A stretch of 64,000 nucleotides of DNA, taken from positions 248,001 through 312,000 of the forward strand of contig BPGD01000001.1 of NCBI GenBank assembly GCA_026002855.1. Reading direction: 5' to 3'. The position numbers were made by a program, and so were the translations under genes. Within the stretch, counting starts at the first letter, position 1. Each line of letters starts with the position of its first letter. This document shows, piece after piece, positions 20,561-29,787 of this stretch. The notes beneath the pieces were generated by a model. That model was not told the origin of the DNA, did not search any database, and worked only from the letters and a program-made list of their open reading frames with translations. This DNA comes from Bryobacteraceae bacterium (GTDB taxonomy: Bacteria > Acidobacteriota > Terriglobia > Bryobacterales > Bryobacteraceae).

Positions 20561-22291
20561 TCAGGCGGGCACTTCGACCGGCTTCGGCGGGCCGAGAACC
20601 ATTTCATTGATCGCCGCCCCGGCAGGCACCATCGGATACACGTTTTCGAATGGCGAGACGCGCACGTCCATGAGCACCGGGCCCGGGTGGCGGATGGCGT
20701 CTTCGAGCGCAGGGCGCAGCTCCGAGGGCTTCTCCACGATGCGGCCGCGAATGCCATAGGCATCGGCCAGCTTTTCGATGTTCGGAAAAGCCTCGATCTG
20801 CACGGCGCTGAGGCGGCTCTGGTAGAACAGATCCTGCCACTGGCGCACCATGCCCAGGTAGCCGTTGTTCATGATGATCACCTTCACCGGCAGGCCCTGA
20901 TTGGCGATCGTGGAGATCTCCGGAATCGACATCTGGAAGCCGCCGTCGCCGACGATGGCGATCACCAGCGCCTCCGGATGCGCCACCTGCGCGCCGATCG
21001 CCGCCGGCAGGCCGAAACCCATCGAGCCAAGCCCCGACGAGCTCAACCAGGTGCGCGGCCGGTCGAAACGGATGAACTGCGCCGCCCACATCTGATGCTG
21101 GCCGACGTCCACGCTGACAATCGCCTGGCCATTGGCGATGCGGTCGATCTCCACCATCAGGTGCTGCGGCTTGATCTCGTCGGCGCTGAAAACAGGCTTC
21201 AGCGGGTGCTCCTCCTGCCAGGCGCGGATCTGCCGCCACCACTCGCGGCGCTCTTTCTCGCGCAGCGGCTTCATCTCCGGCGCCATCTCCCGGAGCACGC
21301 GGACGAGCTTGGAAAGCACCTTCTTCGCGTCGCCGACGATGGGCAGGTCAGCGGCGCGGTTCTTGCCGATCTCGGCCGGGTCGATGTCGACGTGGATCAC
21401 CTTGGCGTGCGGCGCAAACGACGCCAGCCGTCCGGTGACGCGGTCGTCAAACCGGACGCCGAGCGCGATCAGCAGGTCGCACTCGTACATGCCCATGTTG
21501 GCCGCATAGGAACCGTGCATGCCGGGCATCGAAATGAAGTTCGGGTGGTTGCCGGGCAGCGCGCCAAGGCCCATCAGCGTCAGCACCGCCGGCGCGTCCA
21601 GCGTCTCCACCAGCTCGCGCAGCTCTTCATGCGCGCCGCTCGAAATGATGCCGCCGCCCGCGTAAACATACGGCCGCGACGCCTCCCACATCATCTGCGC
21701 CGCCCGCCGGATCTGCCCCGCGTGGCCCTCCGTCACCACCTTGTAGCCCGGCAGGTGGATGGCGTGCACCGGCGTGTAATGGGCCTGGCCCTGGAGCACG
21801 TCCTTGGTGATGTCGACCAGCACCGGACCGGGCCGTCCCGTCGAGGCGATGTAGAAGGCCTCGTGAATCACCGACGCCAGGTCTTTGATGTCCTTCACCA
21901 GGTAGTTGTGCTTCGTGGCCGAACGCGTGATGCCGAAAGTGTCGGCCTCCTGGAAGGCGTCCGAGCCAATCAGCTTCGAGGACACCTGTCCGGTCAACGC
22001 CACCACCGGGATCGAGTCCATCATGCAGTCCACCAGCCCGGTGACCAGATTCGTTGCGCCCGGCCCCGATGTGGCGCACGCCACGCCGACCTTGCCGGTG
22101 GAGCGTGCATAGCCGGAAGCCATGAAACAGGCGTTTTCTTCGTGCCGGACCAGAATGTGGCGGATCGCCCCTTCGTAGATCGCATCATACAGCGGCAGCG
22201 TCACACCGCCCGGATAGCCGAAGATCACCTCCACGCCTTCGCGTTGCAGGCACTCCATCAGGATGCGCGCGCCGCTCATTGTCTGCGCCAT
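20561..22291 (-). CDS. ilvB: Acetolactate synthase catalytic subunit
   Basis: A 576-residue thiamine diphosphate enzyme that joins two pyruvates, or pyruvate and 2-oxobutyrate. It has the catalytic glutamate region (EVIFGYPGG), the FAD-binding middle domain, and the ThDP motif GDGGFQMSIPEISTIANQG near the C-terminus. Start ATG 22291 begins MAQTMSGARILMECLQ; a longer frame to 22384 would run into the attenuator. It is the first structural gene after the leader peptide and terminator at 22367-22554, so transcription is very likely controlled by branched-chain amino-acyl tRNA supply. Confidence 0.96.
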   Translation of the reverse strand: MAQTMSGARILMECLQREGVEVIFGYPGGVTLPLYDAIYEGAIRHILVRHEENACFMASGYARSTGKVGVACATSGPGATNLVTGLVDCMMDSIPVVALTGQVSSKLIGSDAFQEADTFGITRSATKHNYLVKDIKDLASVIHEAFYIASTGRPGPVLVDITKDVLQGQAHYTPVHAIHLPGYKVVTEGHAGQIRRAAQMMWEASRPYVYAGGGIISSGAHEELRELVETLDAPAVLTLMGLGALPGNHPNFISMPGMHGSYAANMGMYECDLLIALGVRFDDRVTGRLASFAPHAKVIHVDIDPAEIGKNRAADLPIVGDAKKVLSKLVRVLREMAPEMKPLREKERREWWRQIRAWQEEHPLKPVFSADEIKPQHLMVEIDRIANGQAIVSVDVGQHQMWAAQFIRFDRPRTWLSSSGLGSMGFGLPAAIGAQVAHPEALVIAIVGDGGFQMSIPEISTIANQGLPVKVIIMNNGYLGMVRQWQDLFYQSRLSAVQIEAFPNIEKLADAYGIRGRIVEKPSELRPALEDAIRHPGPVLMDVRVSPFENVYPMVPAGAAINEMVLGPPKPVEVPA

Positions 22292-22366
22292 AGCGACTGT
22301 ATACCTCTCCTTCGTCTCGCAACCACCACAGGGGCGGGTTCGGGATCCCTCGCCGCCGGAGGACCT

Positions 22367-22415
22367 GAAAACCAAAAGGGCCACCCGCGGGAGGTTCGCC
22401 CGCCTGGTGGCCCTT
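22367..22415 (-). terminator. Attenuator terminator in the ilvB leader
   Basis: On the minus strand a 10-bp stem (AAGGGCCACC with GGTGGCCCTT, 22406-22415 and 22376-22385) encloses a 5-bp inner stem (22399-22403 with 22387-22391). It is followed by TTTTGGTTTTC (22377 down to 22367). It lies 25 bases after the leader peptide stop and 76 bases before the ilvB start, so it can stop transcription before the operon. Confidence 0.9.
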
Positions 22416-22451
22416 CGATTTGTTCCGGTTGCAGGGTCACTCAGGCGGGCG
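22397..22451 (-). promoter_or_regulatory. Alternative antiterminator pairing in the ilvB leader
   Basis: CGCCCGCCTG at the end of the leader peptide frame (22451-22442 on the minus strand) is perfectly complementary over 10 bases to CAGGCGGGCG inside the 5' half of the terminator (22406-22397). The two pairings exclude each other. A ribosome at the leader stop would cover the first segment and let the terminator form; a ribosome stalled earlier would leave it free. Confidence 0.8.
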
Positions 22452-22554
22452 CCGGTACAGCGACTCCAATCCGAATGATCCCTACAATGACGAGAATGGA
22501 GACACCACCGGACGGCAGGAGCTGCGGGTCACAGACTGTCGTCCCGGAAGGCAT
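22441..22554 (-). CDS. ilv operon leader peptide
   Basis: A 37-codon frame from ATG 22554 to TGA 22443-22441, in no annotation-size class. Residues 18-33 read VSILVIVGIIRIGVAV, with 11 of 16 Val, Leu or Ile. The run sits 25-90 bases before a strong terminator and an alternative stem, the layout of classical branched-chain attenuators. GTG at 22557 and GTG at 22563 are other possible starts; none has a strong ribosome site. The control codons include all three branched-chain amino acids, so the signal is probably multivalent. Confidence 0.82.
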   Translation of the reverse strand: MPSGTTVCDPQLLPSGGVSILVIVGIIRIGVAVPAPA

Positions 22555-22712
22555 CACGAACACAGCTTAGCGGAAAAGCCAGGGAAATGCAATAGGCCAT
22601 GACAATAAATTGTTTTTATGGATCTATTCGACGAGCCGCAACAATAAAGCGCAACTGGGGCTCTCCGATAACCGCCCTCAGATTCCCCCGCCGGGATGCT
22701 TGTACTGACCCA

Positions 22713-22724
22713 CACTGGCCAGTG
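22713..22724. promoter_or_regulatory. Perfect palindrome upstream of the sigma factor gene
   Basis: CACTGGCCAGTG, a 12-base perfect palindrome, lies 52 bases before the sigma factor start, where an operator would be expected. No matching second copy was noticed in the window. A factor cannot be named. Confidence 0.35.
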
Positions 22725-22775
22725 CCATGGTGGAGAACAAAACCGCCTGCTCGTTCGTGTGAATGATGGAGACCA

Positions 22776-23318
22776 ATGACGGCGGCAGGAACCATTCCCA
22801 TGAGCGTGAGCCAAGCGGGCCAGGCCGGCTCGTTCAATGAATTCTTCCACCGGACAAACCGGAGAGCCTACGTCTTTGCCCTGCACCTGAGCGGGAACCG
22901 CGAAGACGCCATGGACATCCTCCAGGAAGCGTACCTGAGGATGCATCGCCGGTGGAGCGAGTGCGAGGGCGAGGCCAAGGCTGTCGCATGGCTCTATACG
23001 ATCGTCCGCAACCTGGCCCTCGATCACCTGCGCCGGCGCGCACGGCGCGCCGAAGCTGAGATCCAGGAGAGCACCCTCAGCTCGTCGGCGGACGGGCCGG
23101 AGCGGGCCGCGGCGCGGGAGGAGCTGTCGCGGCGGCTGTGGGATGCGATCCGAAAACTGCCGGCCGAGCAGCGCGAGATTCTGCTGCTGCGGGACTGGCA
23201 CGGGTTGAACTATTCCGAGATCGCCCAGGTGCTGGGGCTGAGTCTCGGAACGGTTTCCTCGCGGATCCACCATGCCCGGGAGAAGATCCGCGAGGCGATG
23301 GAGGACTATCTGCGATGA
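22776..23318 (+). CDS. ECF-type RNA polymerase sigma factor
   Basis: A 180-residue sigma70-family factor with only regions 2 and 4. Region 2 runs from FNEFFHRTNRRAYVFALHL through DILQEAYLRMHRRW to AWLYTIVRNLALDHLRRR. Region 4 has LPAEQREILLLRDWHGLNYSEIAQ and the DNA-reading helix LGTVSSRIHHAREKI. It would direct transcription of a stress or surface regulon once freed from its anti-sigma factor, which starts inside its stop codon. A start at ATG 22800 is also possible, with AGGA 9 bases upstream. Confidence 0.9.
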   Translation: MTAAGTIPMSVSQAGQAGSFNEFFHRTNRRAYVFALHLSGNREDAMDILQEAYLRMHRRWSECEGEAKAVAWLYTIVRNLALDHLRRRARRAEAEIQESTLSSSADGPERAAAREELSRRLWDAIRKLPAEQREILLLRDWHGLNYSEIAQVLGLSLGTVSSRIHHAREKIREAMEDYLR

Positions 23319-23758
23319 CGGCGGAACGGCACGAGGAGATCCGGCGGATGCTGTCCGCCTGGCTGGACGGTGAACTCACGCAGGTGGAAGAGCAGCGGGT
23401 CCGGGTCCATCTGGAGGACTGCGTGGAGTGCCGCCGGGCCTGTGAAGACATGGCCCGGCTTCAGGAGATGACCCGCTCGCTGCGCTTCGCCGGGCCCGGG
23501 GAGGACCGGATGAAAGAGATCGAGAAAAGCCTGATGGTGCAGGCGCCGCGGCGTCTCGGATGGCTGTTCCTTGTCGGAGGGCTGGCGGCGTGGCTGGTCT
23601 ATGCGGCGGTGATGGCGGCGCGCCACTGGCGTCCGCCCACGGTGGAGGAGCTGATCGCCGGCGCCGTGGTCATCGGATTTGTGATGCTGCTGGTGAGCGT
23701 GCTTATGGAACGGGTGCGGCAGTTGCGGCATGACAGGTACCGGAGGATCCACAAATGA
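23315..23758 (+). CDS. Anti-sigma factor with zinc-finger domain
   Basis: A 147-residue membrane protein. The N-terminal anti-sigma (ZAS) domain has the zinc motif H-x3-C-x2-C (His32, Cys36, Cys39) after MLSAWLDGELTQ. Two hydrophobic helices follow (about 88-103 and 114-130), so the sigma-binding domain is cytoplasmic and tethered. ATG overlaps the sigma factor stop as ATGA, typical of a cognate pair kept in ratio. A longer upstream frame lies inside the sigma gene and is not used. The stimulus is unknown. Confidence 0.88.
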   Translation: MTAERHEEIRRMLSAWLDGELTQVEEQRVRVHLEDCVECRRACEDMARLQEMTRSLRFAGPGEDRMKEIEKSLMVQAPRRLGWLFLVGGLAAWLVYAAVMAARHWRPPTVEELIAGAVVIGFVMLLVSVLMERVRQLRHDRYRRIHK

Positions 23759-24075
23759 TCATCACGACTGTGCCCGAAATCGCGGGCAAACGAATCGTGA
23801 GAACGCTCGGCCTGGTACGGGGCAACTCGGTCCGCGCGCGCCATATTGGAAGAGACATTCTGGCGCAATTGCGCAACATCGTCGGCGGCGAGGTGACCGA
23901 GTACACGAAGCTGCTGGCTGAAAGCCGCGAACAGGCGCTGGACCGGATGGTGGAGGAAGCCCGGCTTCTCGGTGCCAACGCGATCATCGGCGTGCGCTTT
24001 GTCACATCCATGGTGTCGCAGGGGATGGCCGAGCTGCTCGCCTATGGCACGGCCGTGGTGGTGGAAGATGAGTAG
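23755..24075 (+). CDS. YbjQ / UPF0145 family protein
   Basis: A 106-residue protein that matches the YbjQ family: ITTVPEIAGKRI, GGEVTEYTKLLAESREQALDRM and ANAIIGVRF. Family members form pentamers and are labelled heavy-metal binding on weak grounds; the function is not settled. ATG overlaps the anti-sigma stop (ATGA), so it belongs to the sigma/anti-sigma operon. Length is typical. Confidence 0.9.
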   Translation: MIITTVPEIAGKRIVRTLGLVRGNSVRARHIGRDILAQLRNIVGGEVTEYTKLLAESREQALDRMVEEARLLGANAIIGVRFVTSMVSQGMAELLAYGTAVVVEDE

Positions 24076-25384
24076 TCTAAAATCGGCCTGGCTGCTGGCG
24101 CTGGCCGCGGCGCTGGCGGCCGTGCCGCCAGAGCAACTGCGCCAGCAGGCGGCGGAGGCGGCCGGGCTTCTTGTCGATGGGCGCTACGAGGAGCTGACGG
24201 CGCGCTTCAGCCCGGCGATGAAGCAGGCCGCGCCGCCCGAAAAGCTCCGGCCGGCCGTGGAGCCGGCGCTGAAGCCTCTCGGCGCGGTGAAGCGGATCGG
24301 AGAGCCGCAGATCGGCCGGCTCACCGGGATGGACGCGGCGCTGGTGCCGGTGGAATTCGAAAGGGGCTCGCTTCAGATCCAGGTCACGTTTGACTCATCG
24401 GACGCCATCGCCGGCCTGTTCCTCCGCCCCCCGGGCTTCACGCTGACACCCGCCTGGCAGCGCCCGCCCTACAGCCGCCCCGAAGCGTTTGAAGAACGCG
24501 AAGTGACCACAGGCGCCGAGGGTTGGCCGCTGCCTGCCACGCTGACCTTGCCACGCGGTGCGGGCCCCTTTCCGGCCGTGGTCCTGGTTCACGGCTCGGG
24601 CCCGAACGACCGCGATGAGACGGTGATGGCCGCCAAACCGTTCCGCGACCTGGCCGAGGGCCTTTCCAGTTGCGGCGTGGCGGTTCTGCGGTATGAGAAA
24701 CGCACGCGCCAGCACGCGCAGAAGCTGGCCACGGCCGACATCACCCTGGAGCAGGAAGTGCTGGATGACGCGCTGGCCGCAATCGCGTTTCTGCGCCGTG
24801 AGCCGGGCATCGACCCCAGACGGATTTTCGTGCTCGGCCACAGCCTGGGCGCGTGGGCGGCGCCGCTCGTCGCCGCCGCCGACGGCCGCCTGGCCGGGGC
24901 CATCCTGATGGCGGCTCCGGCGCGTCCGCTGGAAGAGCTCTACCTGGAACAGATGCGGTACCTGGCCTCGCTTCATGGAGAGCCTCGCGCGGCCGAGCGC
25001 GCAAAACTGGAACAGGCCGCGCGCGAGGCGGCCGCGGTGCGGCAGATCCGCGAGACCGGCCAGGGGACGGAGCGCGCGCTGGGCGCGCCGCGCTCCTACT
25101 GGCTGAGCTTCCGCGGCAAGGACCCGCTGGCGGCGGCGGCGCGGATTTCCACGCCGATGCTGGTGCTACACGGCGGCCGGGACTATCAGGTGACCGACGA
25201 GGACTTCCGCCTGTGGCAGCGCGCTCTGGAAAGGCGCCCCGGCGCGGCGCTCAGGCGCTACCCGGCGCTGAACCATCTCTTCCAGCCGGGAGAGGGCCGC
25301 AGCACGCCGGATGAATACAACCGTCCCGGCCACGTAGCGGCGGAAGTGATTGAGGACCTCTGCGCCTGGATCCGGGGGCGTTGA
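24068..25384 (+). CDS. Secreted alpha/beta hydrolase with DUF3887-like domain
   Basis: A 438-residue exported protein. Signal peptide about 1-20. Residues about 22-125 resemble the DUF3887 domain often found before such hydrolases. An alpha/beta hydrolase follows, with oxyanion motif LVHGSGPNDRDET, nucleophile Ser in GHSLGAWAAP, acid in HGGRDYQV and catalytic His in NHLFQPGEG. It is an esterase or peptidase of the S9/dienelactone-like group; substrate unknown. Start ATG 24068 overlaps the YbjQ stop by 8 bases. Its stop abuts the convergent leuS stop with no base between. Confidence 0.85.
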   Translation: MSSLKSAWLLALAAALAAVPPEQLRQQAAEAAGLLVDGRYEELTARFSPAMKQAAPPEKLRPAVEPALKPLGAVKRIGEPQIGRLTGMDAALVPVEFERGSLQIQVTFDSSDAIAGLFLRPPGFTLTPAWQRPPYSRPEAFEEREVTTGAEGWPLPATLTLPRGAGPFPAVVLVHGSGPNDRDETVMAAKPFRDLAEGLSSCGVAVLRYEKRTRQHAQKLATADITLEQEVLDDALAAIAFLRREPGIDPRRIFVLGHSLGAWAAPLVAAADGRLAGAILMAAPARPLEELYLEQMRYLASLHGEPRAAERAKLEQAAREAAAVRQIRETGQGTERALGAPRSYWLSFRGKDPLAAAARISTPMLVLHGGRDYQVTDEDFRLWQRALERRPGAALRRYPALNHLFQPGEGRSTPDEYNRPGHVAAEVIEDLCAWIRGR

Positions 25385-27820
25385 TCAGCCCTTGACGACA
25401 ATATTGATCAGCCGGCCCGTGTGAATCACCTTGACGATCTGCCGGCCGTCAGTGTGGGCGCGGACGCGGGGATCGGCCAGGGCGAGCCGCTGCTGCTCCT
25501 CCACCGGCGTGCCATGAGGCACGCTGATGCGGCTGCGGAGCCTGCCGTTGACCTGCACCGGCACCTCGAGCTCTTCTTCGCGGGCGAGATTTTCGTCGAA
25601 TTCCGGCCATTTTTCCTTAAAAACTGGAGTCGAATGGCCCAGAATTTCCCACAATTCCTGGGCGGCGAAGGGCGCAAAAGGCGCCAATAATAATGTCACT
25701 TTTTCGGCGCAGCCGCGCAGGGCGGACGCCGACATTGCCGGCTCGCACGCGTGCAATTCATTCATCAGTTCCATCAGCGCGGCGATGGAGGTATTGAAGT
25801 GCCAGCGGTTTTCAAAATCCTGGGTGATCTTGCGGATGGTCTGGTGGAGCTTGCGGAGGGCGCGCGCGTCGGCTTCGCCGGAGCCGCCGGCCGGGTCGGC
25901 GTTGCGCGACACCCAGCGGAACAGCCGGCTGAGAAACCGGTACTGGCCCTCGACGCCGCTCTCGTTCCAGTCCATGTTCTTTTCCGGCGGGGCCGCAAAC
26001 AGCGTGAACAGCCGGCAGGTGTCGGCCCCGTATTTGGCCACCATCTCGTCGGGATCGACGATGTTGCCCTTCGACTTCGACATCGTCTGCCCGTGCAGTT
26101 GCACCATGCCCTGCGTGAACAGGTTGCGGAAGGGCTCGTCGATTTCCACCAGGCCGATGTCGCGCAGCACCTTGCACCAGAAGCGGGAATACAGCAGGTG
26201 CAGGATGGCATGGGTGATGCCGCCGATGTACTGGTCGACCGGAAACCAGGGCCTGACACGCGCCGGGTCGAACGGAAGCCGGTCATTGTGCGGGTCGATG
26301 TAGCGGAAAAAGTACCACGAGCTGTCGACGAAGGTGTCCATCGTGTCGGTCTCGCGCTCGGCGGGCGCGCCGCAGCGCGGACACGTCGTCTCGACGAAGC
26401 TCTTCAGGTTGGCCAGCGGGGAGCGGCCGCGGCCGGTGAACTCGACGTTTTCCGGCAACACGACCGGGAGCTGATCGTCCGGCACCGGCACCGCGCCGCA
26501 GGCCTTGCAGTGGACGATCGGGATGGGCGTGCCCCAGTAGCGCTGGCGCGAAATGCCCCAGTCTTTCAGGCGGTAGGTGACAGCAGCGCGTCCGAAGCCT
26601 TCCTTTTCCGCTTTCTCCGCCATCCGCCGGCGGCCTTCGGCGCTGGGCAGGCCCGACCATTCGCCCGAGTTCTCCAGGATGCCGTCTTCGGTGAAGGCCT
26701 GCTGCGGATCGGGATCGAGCGCCCCGTCCACCGGCCGGATCACGCTCACAACCGGGATGCCGTACTTGCGGCAGAATTCGAAGTCGCGCTCGTCGTGCGC
26801 CGGCACGGCCATGATGGCGCCCGTGCCATAGGTGGCCAGCACGAAGTTGCCCACCCAGACGGGGATCTCGGCGCCGTTGAACGGATTGATGGCGGAATGG
26901 CCGGTGAAGAAGCCCTCCTTCTCCATGTCCTCGGGCCGCTTGCGCGCCTGCTCGTCGATCATCTCCTTGCGCCGCGCGGCCAGCTCGCCGGTGCAGATCT
27001 CCCTGGCCAGCGGATGTTCGGGCGAAAGGATCACACAGGTGGCCCCATAAATCGTGTCCAGACGCGTGGTGAAGATGCGGATCGGCTGGCCGGAGCCCTT
27101 CAGGCGGAAGTCGATCTCGGCGCCCTCGCTGCGGCCGATCCAGTTGCGCTGCATCGCCAGCACCTGCGGCGGCCAGCCCGCCTCGATCTGCTTCATGTCC
27201 TCCAGAAGCTGGTCGGCGTAGGCGGTGATGCGCAGGAACCACTGGTCGAGCTCGCGCATCTCGACCGGCGTCGTCTCATGCCGCCAGCAGCAGCCGTCCA
27301 CGACCTGCTCATTGGCGAGCACCGTCTGGCATTCGGGACACCAGTTGACCAGCGACGTCTTGCGATAGGCCAGGCCGCGCTCAAACATGCGCAGAAACAT
27401 CCACTGGTTCCAGCGGTAATACTCCGGCAGGCACGTGTTGACCTCGCGGTCCCAGTCGTAGGCAAACCCAAGCCGCTGGAGCTGCTTCTTCATGTAGGCG
27501 ACGTTGGAGTGCGTCCACTCGGCCGGGTGCCGGCCGTGCTTGATGGCGGCGTTTTCGGCCGGCAGGCCGAAGGCGTCCCAGCCAATCGGGTGCATGACGT
27601 CGTAGCCGCGCATCCACATGTAGCGCGCCAGCGTGTCGCCGATCGAGTAGTTGCGCACGTGGCCCATGTGCAGCCGCCCGCTCGGATAGGGGAACATCTC
27701 AAGCACGTAATAACGCGGCCTGGAACCATCGTCGAGCGCCTTGTATAAACTGCGGTCCTCCGTCCAGCGGGAGCACCATTTCAGCTCGATTTCTTCGTGG
27801 CGGTACGGGATTTCCGGCAT
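25385..27820 (-). CDS. leuS: Leucyl-tRNA synthetase
   Basis: An 811-residue class Ia synthetase. HIGH-type motif HMGHVRNY (51-58). The CP1 editing domain is about 220-420 with the threonine-rich site [11 protein letters not shown]. Two zinc-type CxxC pairs are seen ([10 protein letters not shown] and CPRCGAP). The second signature is TMSKS near residue 580, where most have KMSKS; the T variant occurs in some bacteria. The anticodon-binding and C-terminal domains are complete. Its start lies 40 bases inside the nfo gene on the same strand. Sitting downstream of ilv control is not implied; it has its own context. Confidence 0.97.
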   Translation of the reverse strand: MPEIPYRHEEIELKWCSRWTEDRSLYKALDDGSRPRYYVLEMFPYPSGRLHMGHVRNYSIGDTLARYMWMRGYDVMHPIGWDAFGLPAENAAIKHGRHPAEWTHSNVAYMKKQLQRLGFAYDWDREVNTCLPEYYRWNQWMFLRMFERGLAYRKTSLVNWCPECQTVLANEQVVDGCCWRHETTPVEMRELDQWFLRITAYADQLLEDMKQIEAGWPPQVLAMQRNWIGRSEGAEIDFRLKGSGQPIRIFTTRLDTIYGATCVILSPEHPLAREICTGELAARRKEMIDEQARKRPEDMEKEGFFTGHSAINPFNGAEIPVWVGNFVLATYGTGAIMAVPAHDERDFEFCRKYGIPVVSVIRPVDGALDPDPQQAFTEDGILENSGEWSGLPSAEGRRRMAEKAEKEGFGRAAVTYRLKDWGISRQRYWGTPIPIVHCKACGAVPVPDDQLPVVLPENVEFTGRGRSPLANLKSFVETTCPRCGAPAERETDTMDTFVDSSWYFFRYIDPHNDRLPFDPARVRPWFPVDQYIGGITHAILHLLYSRFWCKVLRDIGLVEIDEPFRNLFTQGMVQLHGQTMSKSKGNIVDPDEMVAKYGADTCRLFTLFAAPPEKNMDWNESGVEGQYRFLSRLFRWVSRNADPAGGSGEADARALRKLHQTIRKITQDFENRWHFNTSIAALMELMNELHACEPAMSASALRGCAEKVTLLLAPFAPFAAQELWEILGHSTPVFKEKWPEFDENLAREEELEVPVQVNGRLRSRISVPHGTPVEEQQRLALADPRVRAHTDGRQIVKVIHTGRLINIVVKG

Positions 27821-28662
27821 AGCGATTTCAGTGTCTCGACGTTGCGCTGATCATCGCCCGGCTCGTCGACGGGCGTCTCCAGCACGAAGGCCTTTCGGCG
27901 CAGAGCGGGGTGATTCAGGATGCGGCGAAAGCCATCGAGCCCGATCTGCCCTTCTCCTATGTTCGCATGACGGTCCAGCCGCGAGCCAAACGCCCCGCGG
28001 CTGTCGTTGGCATGGATCACCGGGACGTTGTCGAGCCCCAGCGCCTCTTCCGCCCGGCGGACGGTCTCGCTCAGCCCCTCGCGCGTCGACACGTCATAGC
28101 CCGACACGAACAGATGGCACGTGTCCAGGCAATAAGCCACCGGAAACGGCACCACGCGCTCGAGCCGGCGGCGGAGTTCGCGCAGCTCCTCGAATGTCCG
28201 CCCGATGGTGGCACCCGCGCCGGCGGTGTTTTCCAGCAGGAACACGAAGCCGTCCGGCGCGCGCAGCCCGCGCGTGGCCTGCCGCAGGGAATCCACAATG
28301 CGCTCCATGCCCTCCTCCACGGCGGCCTGGCGCGCGCTGCCGGGATGAATCACCAGGTACTCCGCGCCGATCTGAAAGGCGCGTTCCAGCTCGCCGCGCA
28401 TGGCCTGGATGCTCTTCGAGCGGATCGACTCGTCGGGCGCGGCCAGATTGATCAGGTAGCTGTCGTGAATGACCAGCGGCCGCAGGTCGTGCTCGGCCCG
28501 GAAGCGTGTCAGCTCTTCGATCTGCTCGGGCGGCGGCGGGCTGGCGCGCCACATGCGCGGGCTGGAGGAAAAGATCTGGAAGCAGTTGGCGCCCACCTCG
28601 ACCGCGCGCCGGGCCGCGTTCACCAGCCGTCCCGAGGTCGAACAATGCAGACCAATGCGCAT
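27781..28662 (-). CDS. nfo: Deoxyribonuclease IV (AP endonuclease family 2)
   Basis: A 293-residue DNA repair enzyme that cuts 5' to abasic sites. The TIM barrel carries the three-zinc ligand set: His in VIHDSY and VIHPGSA, Glu in LLENTAGAG, Asp and His in [13 protein letters not shown], Asp/His in [11 protein letters not shown] and Glu in VLETP. Start ATG 28662 begins [11 protein letters not shown], the usual family start; a longer frame has unrelated sequence. The last 40 bases overlap the start of leuS, so the two are likely co-translated. A divergent lpxC gene starts 219 bases away. Confidence 0.95.
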   Translation of the reverse strand: MRIGLHCSTSGRLVNAARRAVEVGANCFQIFSSSPRMWRASPPPPEQIEELTRFRAEHDLRPLVIHDSYLINLAAPDESIRSKSIQAMRGELERAFQIGAEYLVIHPGSARQAAVEEGMERIVDSLRQATRGLRAPDGFVFLLENTAGAGATIGRTFEELRELRRRLERVVPFPVAYCLDTCHLFVSGYDVSTREGLSETVRRAEEALGLDNVPVIHANDSRGAFGSRLDRHANIGEGQIGLDGFRRILNHPALRRKAFVLETPVDEPGDDQRNVETLKSLCRKSRTATKKSS

Positions 28663-28823
28663 GCTTTTCGAGTCTAGCAGGCATGGATCGAAGGCCGAGG
28701 GCAGCACCCCCGATGTCAGGCAGACGAGATCGAGGGGAGGGGCCGGCGGCGTGGTGCCGAAAACACACAGGCACGTCAAAATGTGTCACAACTACCACAG
28801 AGAAGACCACTGCAAATATTTCT

Positions 28824-28846
28824 TCAGGAAGGACTTACATTCCTGA
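28824..28846. promoter_or_regulatory. Inverted repeat between nfo and lpxC
   Basis: TCAGGAA (28824-28830) and TTCCTGA (28840-28846) are perfect 7-bp arms with a 9-base spacer, in the divergent promoter region. CTTACA/TAGCAT-like boxes overlap it for lpxC. It could be an operator or a short hairpin. Confidence 0.3.
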
Positions 28847-28881
28847 GAAGGCTCTGTTAGCATATTGGCTTGGGAGCCGCG

Positions 28882-29787
28882 ATGAGGCCTTTGCCCGTCT
28901 ACGAAACCACGATCTGCCGGTCGGTGGAGTGCCGCGGCGTCGGCCTGCACAGCGGCGTGCCGGTTCGGCTGCGGCTGCTGCCCGCGCCGGCGGCGACAGG
29001 CATTGTGTTCCGGCGGACGGACCTCGATGGTTTCGAGATTCCGGCAAGCTGGCGCTATGTCGAGCGGGTGAGTTATGCGACGTCGCTGATGCGGCAGGGC
29101 GTGCTGATTTCGACCACCGAGCATCTGCTGAGCACGTTCTACAGCGTGGGCCTGGACAACGCCTACGTCGAGCTGGACAACCTGGAGGTGCCGATTCTGG
29201 ACGGCAGCGCGGCGCCTTTTGTCGAAATGCTCCAGGAGGCGGGCATCCGGCCGACGAAGCGGCGGCGGCGCTACCTGCGCATTGTCCGCCCGGTGACCCA
29301 CGAAGTCCCGGGAAAATCGATTTCCATCCGGCCGGCGGACTCATTCCGCCTGAATTGCCACGTTTATTTTCCGCATCCGATGGTCGGCCGCCAGTCGCTC
29401 TCGCTCGATGTAACGCCGGAGAGTTTCGCCGCCGAAATCGCCCCCGCGCGCACGTTCGGCTTTGAAAATGAGCTCGGCCAGATGCGCAGCATGGGGCTGA
29501 TCCGCGGCGCCAGTCTGGAAAGCGGCGTCTGTTTTTCGGTCGCCGGCGGCGTGCAGAATGAGGGAGGGCTGCGCTTCCCCGACGAGCCCTGCCGCCACAA
29601 GGCGCTCGATCTGATCGGCGATCTGGCGCTGATCGGCAGGCCGCTCATCGGCGAGGTCGTGGCCGAGCGCGCCGGTCATGCCATGCACGTGGCGCTGGTG
29701 GCAAAGATCATGTCCGATCCGTCGCTGTATGAAATTGTCACCGCGGCGGAGCTGGCCGGGCGCGCCGTGGCGGCGCCGGCGCGATGA
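28882..29787 (+). CDS. lpxC: UDP-3-O-acyl-N-acetylglucosamine deacetylase
   Basis: A 301-residue zinc enzyme for the committed step of lipid A synthesis, evidence of an LPS outer membrane. Zinc ligands are His81 in STTEHLLST and the His and Asp of PCRHKALDLIGDL; the catalytic His is in AGHAMHVAL. The N-terminal CRGVGLHSG is typical. Start ATG 28882 follows GGGAG; the TTG at 28870 is not needed. No other lpx genes are in the window. Its stop overlaps the next ATG. Confidence 0.96.
   Translation: MRPLPVYETTICRSVECRGVGLHSGVPVRLRLLPAPAATGIVFRRTDLDGFEIPASWRYVERVSYATSLMRQGVLISTTEHLLSTFYSVGLDNAYVELDNLEVPILDGSAAPFVEMLQEAGIRPTKRRRRYLRIVRPVTHEVPGKSISIRPADSFRLNCHVYFPHPMVGRQSLSLDVTPESFAAEIAPARTFGFENELGQMRSMGLIRGASLESGVCFSVAGGVQNEGGLRFPDEPCRHKALDLIGDLALIGRPLIGEVVAERAGHAMHVALVAKIMSDPSLYEIVTAAELAGRAVAAPAR

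Noticed and set aside
20549-22570. Long plus-strand open frame of 673 codons opposite ilvB
   Set aside because: It is antisense to a clear acetolactate synthase and its translation is rich in H, R and D without any domain. High GC makes such mirror frames common.
25751-27748. Plus-strand open frame of 665 codons opposite leuS
   Set aside because: A mirror frame of an unmistakable leucyl-tRNA synthetase; composition is not protein-like.
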